Part shown: positions 8,664 through 16,759 of the stretch, one piece after another
Layout of the letters: every line of letters starts with the position of its first letter
Numbering within the stretch: position 1 is the stretch's first letter
Source of the DNA: an uncultured Pelagibacteraceae bacterium
GTDB taxonomy: Bacteria; Pseudomonadota; Alphaproteobacteria; Pelagibacterales; Pelagibacteraceae
Assembly: GCA_902578775.1 (NCBI GenBank)
Contig: CACHEF010000003.1
Coordinates: forward strand, 62,001 to 126,000
Length of the DNA stretch: 64,000 bases
Direction: 5' to 3'
The notes under the pieces: generated by a model
What the model was told of the DNA's origin: nothing
What the model saw: the letters and a program-made list of their open reading frames with translations, nothing else
The model's database searches: none
Translations under genes and position numbers: made by a program

Positions 8664-9221
8664 TTTTCCCCCTGTTATGTTAAAGTTTTAAACCTAATTT
8701 AAACACATGAAGCAAGTTTCCGCAAATTTAAATCATTCCAACTCGCAACTAAATGTCGCATACAACTTTAAGGTGAAATAAACTCTTAATTGGAAATAAA
8801 TTATATTTTTAAAATTTTTTTTTTTTTTGAATAAAACAAATTTTCATACGATCTATTTTTAGAAAAAAAATTAATATAAGCTTGAATTTTTTCAATTATT
8901 TAAATCATAATATTAAACTAACTAACATATAAAACTGTACTAGAGTTGTTCATATTGGCCTCTTTTGCATCATAAATGGTCTTCGCTTAATAATTTTATT
9001 TAAAATTTCTCGCCAATCTCTTCTATTGGTTAATTTATTGTGGTCAATATTTTAAAGGATCACTTTTAATAACTAACCAAGTCCTGTAACGTAATTATCT
9101 GTGATATATAATACCAATTTATTTTTTTAAAGTCTTACCCGATTAAAAATAATTCATTGCTTGAAATCCTAAAATGATGTTAGATGCCGTAAATAAATTT
9201 AAATTATATTCAGGAGAATAA
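8664..9221. other. 558-base divergent intergenic region
   Basis: This gap separates the leftward ABC operon from the rightward formate dehydrogenase gene and must hold both promoters. It contains AGGGGG before the binding-protein start, AGGAG at 9212-9216 five bases before the dehydrogenase start, and a run of 14 T bases near 8815-8828. I see no convincing coding frame, tRNA or riboswitch, and no unambiguous promoter pair amid the AT-rich background. Confidence 0.5.
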
Positions 9222-10421
9222 ATGAAAATATTATGTATATTATATGATGATCCTAAAGGTGGAATGCCTAAATCATATGCACTTTCAGAATTACCAAAAA
9301 TAGAAAAATACCCAGATGGAATGACTTTACCTTCACCAAAAGGTAGAGATTATACACCAGGTCAATTACTAGGATGTGTGTCCGGCGAATTAGGACTTAG
9401 AAAATTTTTAGAGAGTAATGGTCATGAGTTAGTTGTAACTAATAGTAAAGATGGAGATGGATGTGAGGCTGACAAACATATTGTTGATGCTGATATAGTA
9501 ATTTCACAACCTTTCTTTCCATATTATTTAACAAAAGAGAGAATTGCTAAAGCCAAAAACCTTAAGATGGCGATCACGGCAGGTATTGGTTCAGACCATG
9601 TTGATTTACAAGCTGCAATGGATAATAAAATTGATGTTGTTGAAGTAACATATTGTAATTCCAGATCTGTAGCCGAACACATTGTGATGATGATCGTTTC
9701 AATGGTAAGAGATTATCATAACCAACATAGAATTGTTAATGAGGGTGGTTGGAATATTGCTGATGCTGTTCAGAGATCATATGATGTTGAAGGAATGCAT
9801 ATAGGAACTGTTGCCGCTGGAAGAATTGGTTTGGATGCACTAAGAAAAATGAAACCTTTTGATACTCATTTGCATTATTTCGATAGACATAGATTGCCTG
9901 ATAGTGTTGAGAAAGAGTTAAATTTAACTTTTCATGAGACAGTGGAGTCAATGGTAAAAGTTTGTGATGTAGTAACAATAAATTGTCCTCTTCATCCAGA
10001 AACTGAAAACTTATTTGATGAAGCAATGATAAGCAAAATGAAAAAAGGCGCTTATATTGTTAATACCGCTAGAGGTAAAATATGTAATCGTGATGCTATT
10101 GCGAATGCATTAAAGAGTGGTCAATTAAGTGGATACGCAGGTGATGTATGGTTTCCACAACCAGCACCTAACGATCACGTGTGGAGAAGTATGCCTCATC
10201 ATGGTATGACACCTCATACTTCAGGAACATCTTTAACTGCTCAAGCAAGATATGCTGATGGTGTTAGAGAAATTTTAGAATGTTTCTTTGAAGGTAAAGA
10301 AATAAGAAATCAATATTTAATTGTTAAAGACGGTCAATTAGCAGGTATGGGAGCTCATTCTTACAGTAAAGGCTCTGCGACTAGCGGTTCCGAAGAAGCA
10401 GCTAAATATAAGAAAAAATAA
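9222..10421 (+). CDS. fdh: NAD-dependent formate dehydrogenase
   Basis: A 399-residue soluble enzyme that oxidises formate to CO2 with reduction of NAD, with no metal or molybdenum cofactor. The long N-terminus up to PSPKGRDYTPGQLLG, the nucleotide-binding turn GTVAAGRIGLDALRKMKPFD, the DRHRLP segment, NTARGKICNRDAI, and the PQPAPNDHVWRSMPHHGMTPHTSGT block with the catalytic histidine are specific to this formate dehydrogenase branch of the D-2-hydroxyacid dehydrogenase family. It supports energy gain from one-carbon units, which fits methyl-compound and glycine oxidation by this organism. AGGAG five bases before the ATG supports the start. It is apparently monocistronic, ending at a strong terminator. 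Confidence 0.93.
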   Translation: MKILCILYDDPKGGMPKSYALSELPKIEKYPDGMTLPSPKGRDYTPGQLLGCVSGELGLRKFLESNGHELVVTNSKDGDGCEADKHIVDADIVISQPFFPYYLTKERIAKAKNLKMAITAGIGSDHVDLQAAMDNKIDVVEVTYCNSRSVAEHIVMMIVSMVRDYHNQHRIVNEGGWNIADAVQRSYDVEGMHIGTVAAGRIGLDALRKMKPFDTHLHYFDRHRLPDSVEKELNLTFHETVESMVKVCDVVTINCPLHPETENLFDEAMISKMKKGAYIVNTARGKICNRDAIANALKSGQLSGYAGDVWFPQPAPNDHVWRSMPHHGMTPHTSGTSLTAQARYADGVREILECFFEGKEIRNQYLIVKDGQLAGMGAHSYSKGSATSGSEEAAKYKKK

Positions 10422-10440
10422 GATTTAATTATAAAAAAAA

Positions 10441-10471
10441 AGCGGTTTATATTAAGTAAACCGCTTTTTTT
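10441..10471 (+). terminator. Rho-independent terminator after formate dehydrogenase
   Basis: AGCGGTTTA (10441-10449) and TAAACCGCT (10457-10465) form a perfect 9-bp stem with a 7-base loop, followed by seven T bases. A tract of A bases precedes it, so it could also act on the other strand. The next start codon begins at 10472, directly against the T run. Confidence 0.88.
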
Positions 10472-11923
10472 ATGAATAAAATAAATTGGAACTTCAAAAA
10501 TACTTATTCAAAATTATCAAATTCATTTAAACAGGATATAGATCCTGAACCAGTTAAAGATCCTCAATTAGTTTTATTTAATAACAAATTAGCAGCTGAA
10601 TTAAATTTAGATATTTCAAAAATAAGTAATGAAGATCTATCTGAATTATTTTCTGGTAATTCTTTACCAGATGGTAGCAGCAGTATTGCTCAAGCTTATG
10701 CAGGACATCAGTTTGGACACTTCACAATGTTAGGAGACGGTAGAGCAGTTTTAATAGGCGAGCATTTATCAAAAAATAATAAAAGATATGATATTCAATT
10801 TAAAGGTTCAGGAAAGACTGCATTTTCCAGAAATGGTGATGGAAGAGCAGCTCTAGGTCCAATGTTAAGGGAATACATTATTAGTGAAGCTATGAATAGC
10901 CTAAAAATACCTACTACGAGAAGTTTAGCAGTTGTAAAAACTGGCGAAGATGTAATTAGAGAGACTTCTTTACCTGGTGCAATCTTAACTAGAGTGGCTT
11001 CAAGTCATATAAGAGTAGGAACTTTTCAATATATAGCTGCAAGAGAGAATATAGACGAACTCAATACATTAGTAAATTATACTATAGATAGACACTATCC
11101 TGAAATAAAGAAATCAAACAACCAATACTTAGATTTATTAAATCTTTTAATAGATAAGCAATGTGATTTAGTAGTAAATTGGATGCGTGTTGGTTTTATT
11201 CATGGTGTTATGAATACAGATAATATGTCTATTTCAGGCGAAACTATCGATTATGGACCCTGCGCTTTTTTAGACATTTACGATCCAAAAACAGTGTTTA
11301 GTTCAATTGATCAAACAGGAAGATATGCTTATTGCAATCAACCCGCCATTACAAAATGGAATTTAGCCAGATTTGCTGAATGTTTAATTCCTTTAATTGA
11401 TAAGGACCAACAAAAAGCTATCAAAATAGCTACTAAGACAATTAATTCTTTTGAGAAAAAATATGAAGAAAAGTGGATGAATATGATGAGAAATAAATTA
11501 GGATTATTTGATATAGATGAAAAAGATAAACTTTTAATTTTAGATCTTTTAACTTGGATGCATGAAAAAAAAGCAGATTATACTAACACTTTTTGCCATT
11601 TAATGGATCTCAATATGGAAAAAAATAAATTATATGACGATAAAGATTTTCTAAATTGGAAAAAAAGGTGGAATGAAAGATTATCAAAAAATAATGTTAC
11701 ATCAATGAAATCTATAGAATTAATGAGAAATAATAATCCATTATTTATACCAAGAAACTATAAAATCGAAGAGGTATTGAAAGCTGCAGAGCAAAATAAT
11801 TTAAAACCGTTTAATAATTTTTTAAAAGTTTTAGAGAAACCTTATGATGAGCAGAAAGGAAAAGAGGAGTATCACTGCCCTTCTACATCAGATGAAAAAT
11901 ATCAAACTTTTTGTGGAACCTAA
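10472..11923 (+). CDS. selO: SelO/YdiU family protein adenylyltransferase
   Basis: A 483-residue member of the SelO (YdiU) pseudokinase family, which transfers AMP from ATP to serine, threonine or tyrosine of target proteins and is linked to redox stress. Visible family blocks are AYAGHQFGHF, LGDGRAVLIGE, FKGSGKTAFSRNGDGRAALGPMLREY, HGVMNTDNMSISGETIDYGPCAFLD and the C-terminal FCGT. The conserved N-terminal NTYSKLSNSF region begins only ten residues in, so the start at 10472 must be close to correct even though it abuts the upstream terminator. Confidence 0.92.
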   Translation: MNKINWNFKNTYSKLSNSFKQDIDPEPVKDPQLVLFNNKLAAELNLDISKISNEDLSELFSGNSLPDGSSSIAQAYAGHQFGHFTMLGDGRAVLIGEHLSKNNKRYDIQFKGSGKTAFSRNGDGRAALGPMLREYIISEAMNSLKIPTTRSLAVVKTGEDVIRETSLPGAILTRVASSHIRVGTFQYIAARENIDELNTLVNYTIDRHYPEIKKSNNQYLDLLNLLIDKQCDLVVNWMRVGFIHGVMNTDNMSISGETIDYGPCAFLDIYDPKTVFSSIDQTGRYAYCNQPAITKWNLARFAECLIPLIDKDQQKAIKIATKTINSFEKKYEEKWMNMMRNKLGLFDIDEKDKLLILDLLTWMHEKKADYTNTFCHLMDLNMEKNKLYDDKDFLNWKKRWNERLSKNNVTSMKSIELMRNNNPLFIPRNYKIEEVLKAAEQNNLKPFNNFLKVLEKPYDEQKGKEEYHCPSTSDEKYQTFCGT

Positions 11924-11926
11924 TTA

Positions 11927-13030
11927 TTAGAGAACATAAGGTTCTGGTCTTGCTTTTTTACCCAGAACTCTTTCTACTGCCATATTAGATATATCAATTG
12001 ATTGGTACGCCCCTGTCGTAATTAATTCTGTTAGCGCTCTTCCTATTCCTGGGGCTTGCATTAGACCTCTGCCAGTAAATCCAGTCGCTAAATAAACATT
12101 ATCAAATTTAGGGTGTTTACCAACAACAGCATTATTATCTAGTCTATTACAATCATAGTAACCAGCCCACCCTCCAGTTAATTTAAGTTCCTCCATAGCG
12201 GGTATTCTTTGTGCTAATGCGGGCCAAACTAATTCCTCAAAATCATCCCATGCTGGCTCTAAATCTTCTGCATCAAAAACTGATTTTGGCGACCCTGCTA
12301 AATATTCTTTTCCTTCGGGTCTCCAATAAACTCCTGTTGTCAGATCACCTGTTAGTGGCATTTCGGGAAAATGTTTTGGACACTTTACTCTAAACACTGT
12401 GTGTTTTTGAGGTTCAACAGGAATATCCTCTAATAATTCTTTTGTCCAACAACCTGCTGCTGAAATAATTGTTTTAGCTTTTATCTCAGAAAGTGATTTT
12501 ACTTCACCTTTTGTAAACTCAGCACCAAGCTCAGTTGCTTTGCTTTTTAAAGCACTATGAAACATAAAAGGATCTATCCAACCTTCACTCTGGTTGTCAG
12601 TAAATGTTGCGGTTTCAATTCCCGCACTGTTAATATATGGAAAATATTTTTGTAATTCTGATCCTTTTATATTTTTTGTTCCAGCTTCACAAGCTTTGTG
12701 GTTTTCTAAAGCTTTATATTGTTCTTCTGCATGCTCAGGTCCAAACATCAATAGATAACCATTTGTTACCATGCTTGCAGTTGGGTTGGGATTTTTTTTA
12801 GTTTTAAGTAATTCTGGAATTTGAAAAATAAATTCCCTAGCAAATTTTCCTAATAAAATATTTTCAGTCTGAAAAAATTGTCTTCTAAAACCACCGAGCG
12901 AAAGTGGAAAGGAAGCATTTTTATAAGTTGGATCTCTTTCAATTACTTTTACCTTTCTACCTTCTTTAGATAAAAAATAAGCTGAAGCAGCTCCAATTAT
13001 ACCTCCTCCGACTATTACTACATCATCCAT
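11927..13030 (-). CDS. FAD-dependent oxidoreductase of the DAO family
   Basis: A 367-residue flavoprotein. It opens with the dinucleotide-binding motif VVIVGGGIIGAASAYFLSKEG and has the family's late FAD motif ATGFTGRGLMQAPGIGRA. The fold is that of sarcosine oxidase, glycine oxidase, dimethylglycine dehydrogenase and D-amino-acid oxidase. No folate-binding C-terminal domain is present, so it is a single-domain amine or amino-acid oxidase/dehydrogenase. The substrate cannot be told from sequence. It ends 3 bases from the convergent selO stop and lies just downstream of tspO on the same strand. Confidence 0.85.
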   Translation of the reverse strand: MDDVVIVGGGIIGAASAYFLSKEGRKVKVIERDPTYKNASFPLSLGGFRRQFFQTENILLGKFAREFIFQIPELLKTKKNPNPTASMVTNGYLLMFGPEHAEEQYKALENHKACEAGTKNIKGSELQKYFPYINSAGIETATFTDNQSEGWIDPFMFHSALKSKATELGAEFTKGEVKSLSEIKAKTIISAAGCWTKELLEDIPVEPQKHTVFRVKCPKHFPEMPLTGDLTTGVYWRPEGKEYLAGSPKSVFDAEDLEPAWDDFEELVWPALAQRIPAMEELKLTGGWAGYYDCNRLDNNAVVGKHPKFDNVYLATGFTGRGLMQAPGIGRALTELITTGAYQSIDISNMAVERVLGKKARPEPYVL

Positions 13031-13032
13031 TT

Positions 13033-13515
13033 TTAATTTAATAAGAATAAGTTAAGATTCAGAAATAGTGCATAGCAACTCCAAAGTAAATAGGGAATCA
13101 TTAAATAATAACTTACAATATTGACACGTTTAAATCGTAAAATAAGAATAATTATAAATAAAATTAATACAATTAATACAATCAAAGCTAAAAATATTTG
13201 ATGTAAACCAAAAAAAACAATACTCCAAGTTGCATTAGTTATAATATGAATAAAATATAAATTAACAGTATTCATGTCTCTATTTTTACTGTGCCAAAAA
13301 AACCAAACTGCAAAAGTCATCATCAAATATAGTGTTGTCCAAACTGGAGCAAAAACCCAATCTGGTGGATTAAAGTTAGATTTAGCAAGCTGTGAATACC
13401 AAGGTTCTTTGAAATTAATAGATACAAAACCCCCAATAAATGATGATGAAAATGTAATTAAAAAAAAAAGAAAGAATGATAGAATTTTATTTTTAAGCAT
13501 AATCATAATATACAT
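13033..13515 (-). CDS. tspO: TspO/MBR family membrane protein
   Basis: A 160-residue five-helix protein. PWYSQLAKSNFNPPDWVFAPVWTTLY is the family core, with the conserved prolines and tryptophans. TspO binds tetrapyrroles and is tied to oxidative or light stress signalling in alphaproteobacteria. Three in-frame ATG codons (13515, 13506, 13500) are possible starts; the one at 13500 (MLKNKILSFF) would leave more room for a promoter against the divergent SDR gene, which begins at 13525. Confidence 0.87.
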   Translation of the reverse strand: MYIMIMLKNKILSFFLFFLITFSSSFIGGFVSINFKEPWYSQLAKSNFNPPDWVFAPVWTTLYLMMTFAVWFFWHSKNRDMNTVNLYFIHIITNATWSIVFFGLHQIFLALIVLIVLILFIIILILRFKRVNIVSYYLMIPYLLWSCYALFLNLNLFLLN

Positions 13516-13524
13516 GAATATAAA

Positions 13525-14286
13525 ATGAATAAAAAAACTATTTGGATTACCGGGGCTAGCACTGGTATTGGAAAAGCACTAGCTATTAGATTTGCCGAAA
13601 ACGGTTGGGAAGTAGCAGCTTCAGCTAGAAGAGAAGAACTGTTAAAAGAATTAAATAAATTAAATGAAAATATTCACTCCTATCCATTAGATGTAACAAA
13701 CATTGATAATTGTAAATCTACTGCAGAGTCAATTATTAAAAATTTGGGGAAAATTGATATTTGTGTTTTTGGTACCGGAATGCACGACCCAAAATCTGAA
13801 AAAAAATTCAATTTAGAAAAAATTAGACAAATAATGGAAGTTAATTATTTTGGGACAATGAATTGTATAAATTCAGTTTATAAATATTTTTCTGAAAGAA
13901 AAAGTGGCCAAATTTCTATTATTTCCTCTGTAGCTGGTTATAGAGGATTACCTGCTGCAGGAGCCTACTGCGCATCTAAATCAGCATTAATTAGTTTTGC
14001 TGAAAGTTTATATTTTGACATGAAAAGAAAGAATGTAAAAGTTTCAGTAATATCACCAGGATTTATAAAAACACCAATGACTGATCAAAATGATTTTCCA
14101 ATGCCGATGATAAAATCAGCAGAATATGCTGCAGATAAAATTTTTTCAGGTCTTTTAAAAAAAAATGGATTTGAAATTCATTTTCCAAAAACTTTTACAT
14201 TTTTAATGAAAATAATTCAAATTTTACCTAATTGGTTATATTTTGGAGCTATAAATTTTGGTAATAAGTTTATGAAAAGGGACTAA
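13525..14286 (+). CDS. short-chain dehydrogenase/reductase (SDR)
   Basis: A 253-residue classical SDR. It has the cofactor motif TGASTGIGKALA, a NYFGT substrate-wall motif, and the catalytic triad in SISIISSVAGYRG-type context with YCASK (Y and K). PGFIKTPMTD is the usual tail of the binding site. The basic residues of the ASARR segment suggest NADP preference. The substrate is unknown. Similar SDRs are found next to Cfa, DUF1365 and FAD amine-oxidase-like genes in other proteobacteria; here those partners are about 4 kb away across a four-gene cassette. Confidence 0.88.
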   Translation: MNKKTIWITGASTGIGKALAIRFAENGWEVAASARREELLKELNKLNENIHSYPLDVTNIDNCKSTAESIIKNLGKIDICVFGTGMHDPKSEKKFNLEKIRQIMEVNYFGTMNCINSVYKYFSERKSGQISIISSVAGYRGLPAAGAYCASKSALISFAESLYFDMKRKNVKVSVISPGFIKTPMTDQNDFPMPMIKSAEYAADKIFSGLLKKNGFEIHFPKTFTFLMKIIQILPNWLYFGAINFGNKFMKRD

Positions 14287-14289
14287 TAT

Positions 14290-15609
14290 ATGAGAATACT
14301 TATTTTAGATCCTGAAAAAAAAGTAACACACAGAATTTCAAAAGATACTAGTGGTGGGTATGGAACGGGTAATGATTTTGGTGACACCTTTATTCCTGTT
14401 TTTTTAAAAAAGACTTTAAAAAAAGTTCATGATTGGCCTCCAATGTTTGCTGTGTATACAATGTCTGCACTTAAAAAAAATGGTCATGAAGTAGATTATC
14501 ATAAAAATTTTCCTAAAGATTATGATCAATATGATCTATTTATAGTTGTATCTTCTATAGTTTGTTGTGAGACTGAATGTAAATATATTAAGAAATTGTC
14601 TGAACTAGGAAAGAAAATATTTGTAATAGGACCATATGCTACAAATATGCCTGAAAAATACATTGAGGCAGGAGGGCAAGTAATTTCGGGTGAACCAGAA
14701 TTTTTTTTCTTAAAACCTCAAGATCTAAATTCGATTGGAAATGATAAATCTATAATTTTTAACCATAACTATAATTTAGATGACTTACCTTATCCAGATT
14801 GGAGTAATTCAGTTAAAAATAATAAAACTAGTTTATTATTTGGAACAGAAAAATCATTACCAATTTTAGCAACAAGGGGGTGTCCATACTCTTGTTTTAA
14901 ATATTGTGTTTATCCTTTGCAGCAAGGACGAAAACCTCGTCAAAGAGATCCTAAGTTGATTGTTGATGAGCTTGAATATTGGAGTAAAAATTTTAATGTC
15001 AAAATGTTTATTTTTAGAGATCCAGTTTTTTCAATAAATAAAAAACATACAATGGAATTCTGTGATTTATTAATAAGAAGAAATCTGAGTATTAAATTTG
15101 TTATCGAAACACATTTAAGAATTTTAGATACAGAACTGATTGATGTTTTAAAAAAAGCTGGTTTAAAAGCAGTCAAAGTTGGCGTAGAAAGTTTTGACGA
15201 TAATGTACGTAAAGAATCAGGAAGATTTTCAGTCTCAAACGATCAACAACTCGAAAAAATAAGAGAACTTGAAAAAAAAAATATACAAGTCTCAGCGATG
15301 TATATTTTAGGATTTCCAACAGATACTGACGAAACGATAAATAAAACAATAAATTATTCTAAAAAATTAAATACCACCTATGCTCAATTTAGTGTTTGGA
15401 CACCCTACCCAGGCACACCAGTTTTCTCAGAGTACAAAGATAAAATAAATGTGGAGAAATATGAAAATTTTGATCAATATCAGTTAGTTTATAATCATAA
15501 GTTATTTAACAAAGATGAAATACGAAAATATCTCTCAAAAGCATATACAGCTTATTATTTAAGAATAAATTGGTTAATGAAATATATAAAGTCGTTTATA
15601 ACAGTTTAA
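14290..15609 (+). CDS. B12-binding-type radical SAM protein with CX3CX3C cluster motif
   Basis: A 439-residue protein. The N-terminal ~150 residues resemble a cobalamin-binding-type Rossmann domain (RILILDPEKK..., IFVIGPYATNMPEKY, ISGEPEFFF) but no DXHXXG motif is seen. The radical SAM core follows, with ATRGCPYSCFKYC at residues 194-206. The three cysteines (198, 202, 206) are spaced CX3CX3C instead of the usual CX3CX2C. Downstream are the GVESFD and YILGFPTDT elements of the barrel. It is probably a methylase or cyclase acting on a lipid or sugar, but the substrate is unknown. It starts 3 bases after the SDR and overlaps the next gene by one base. Confidence 0.8.
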   Translation: MRILILDPEKKVTHRISKDTSGGYGTGNDFGDTFIPVFLKKTLKKVHDWPPMFAVYTMSALKKNGHEVDYHKNFPKDYDQYDLFIVVSSIVCCETECKYIKKLSELGKKIFVIGPYATNMPEKYIEAGGQVISGEPEFFFLKPQDLNSIGNDKSIIFNHNYNLDDLPYPDWSNSVKNNKTSLLFGTEKSLPILATRGCPYSCFKYCVYPLQQGRKPRQRDPKLIVDELEYWSKNFNVKMFIFRDPVFSINKKHTMEFCDLLIRRNLSIKFVIETHLRILDTELIDVLKKAGLKAVKVGVESFDDNVRKESGRFSVSNDQQLEKIRELEKKNIQVSAMYILGFPTDTDETINKTINYSKKLNTTYAQFSVWTPYPGTPVFSEYKDKINVEKYENFDQYQLVYNHKLFNKDEIRKYLSKAYTAYYLRINWLMKYIKSFITV

Positions 15610-16292
15610 TGAAACTAAGCATAATCATTCCTTGCTATAATGAAAACTCAACTATTGAGAAAATAATTGACAAAATAAATAATCAGAAAAATTTTAATAA
15701 AGAGATTATTGTAATTGATGACTGCTCAACTGATGGAACTACTGAAATTTTAAATAATTTAAAAGATAAGATTAGCTATCTAACTATTAATGAGAAAAAT
15801 TATGGAAAAGGTTTTTGCATAAAAAAGGGTATTGAAAAAGCGACAGGAGATATAATTTTAATTCAAGACGCTGATTTAGAATATGATCCAAATGATTACG
15901 AAAAATTGGTAAGGCCAATTATAGATGATAATGCAGATGTTGTTTATGGTTCAAGATTTATAGGATCAGATCAAAAAAGAGTACTATTTTTTTGGCACTC
16001 GCTTGGTAATAAATTTTTAACTCTGCTATCAAATATGTTTACCAATTTAAATTTAACAGACATGGAATGTTGTTATAAAACGTTTAGATCAGAGGTATTA
16101 AAAGATATAAATTTAAAAGAAAATAGATTTGGATTTGAACCAGAAGTTACTGCAAAAATATCAAAAAAAGATATTAGGGTTTATGAAGTTGGTATTAAAT
16201 ATTTTGGCAGAAAATATTCCGAAGGCAAAAAAATTACATGGAGAGATGGCTTTCGTGCAATTTATTGTATTGTTTATTATAATTTATTTTGA
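15609..16292 (+). CDS. family 2 glycosyltransferase (polyprenyl-phosphate sugar synthase-like)
   Basis: A GT-A fold transferase of about 227 residues starting at the ATG at 15609, which overlaps the stop of the radical SAM gene (TAATG). It has IIIPCYNENSTIEKII, VIDDCSTDGT, the metal-binding QDADLEYDP and YGSRFIG, the pattern of dolichyl- or undecaprenyl-phosphate sugar transferases. It lacks a C-terminal membrane anchor. A likely role is loading a sugar onto a lipid carrier for the membrane protein encoded two genes downstream. Confidence 0.87.
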   Translation: MKLSIIIPCYNENSTIEKIIDKINNQKNFNKEIIVIDDCSTDGTTEILNNLKDKISYLTINEKNYGKGFCIKKGIEKATGDIILIQDADLEYDPNDYEKLVRPIIDDNADVVYGSRFIGSDQKRVLFFWHSLGNKFLTLLSNMFTNLNLTDMECCYKTFRSEVLKDINLKENRFGFEPEVTAKISKKDIRVYEVGIKYFGRKYSEGKKITWRDGFRAIYCIVYYNLF

Positions 16293-16297
16293 TTCAC

Positions 16298-16759
16298 ATG
16301 TCTTTGTCTGATATTTTAACTAATAAAAAAAAGTCTAAAAAAATTAATCATAAAAATTTTTTAAATATTGTTTTAATTTTAATTATTTTTTTCGTTTTTA
16401 CTCAAGAATTTAAAGTCTTTAAAAATTTATATAATTTATTAAATAAAGATTATTACGCAAGAGCTACAGATGCATATAAAAAAACTTTTTTTTCTGGTTA
16501 TTGCAAAGGTTCATCTCATGGTTTTTTATTCCATATAAAAAATAAATATTCAAAAAGATTCAATAAAGATGAAATACCAAAAATAATAAATAATTTTAAT
16601 GGGAAAAAAGAATATTGGGTTTTTTTTAATGTAAATGCAAAAATAAATAACGATCAAATAATAATTCTAAATAATAAAGATAAAATAGATTACAAAAAAT
16701 ATAATATTATTGAGCAAACTGAAAACAAATGCTTTTTTATAGAAAAGAAAAATGATTGA
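16298..16759 (+). CDS. single-helix membrane protein of unknown function
   Basis: About 153 residues; a TTG at 16289 would add three more. A lysine-rich cytoplasmic head is followed by one hydrophobic helix (FLNIVLILIIFFVF) and a ~100-residue, lysine- and asparagine-rich domain likely on the outer face of the membrane. No family is recognised. It lies between a glycosyltransferase and a large membrane protein and overlaps the latter by 8 bases, so it probably belongs to the same glycan or lipid pathway. The composition is very AT-rich (AAA/AAT codons), more so than the housekeeping genes nearby. Confidence 0.65.
   Translation: MSLSDILTNKKKSKKINHKNFLNIVLILIIFFVFTQEFKVFKNLYNLLNKDYYARATDAYKKTFFSGYCKGSSHGFLFHIKNKYSKRFNKDEIPKIINNFNGKKEYWVFFNVNAKINNDQIIILNNKDKIDYKKYNIIEQTENKCFFIEKKND

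Noticed and set aside
8815-8828. A run of 14 T bases considered as a terminator or origin-like element
   Set aside because: No adjoining GC stem, no DnaA-box cluster and no neighbouring origin genes were seen. Homopolymers are common in this genome.
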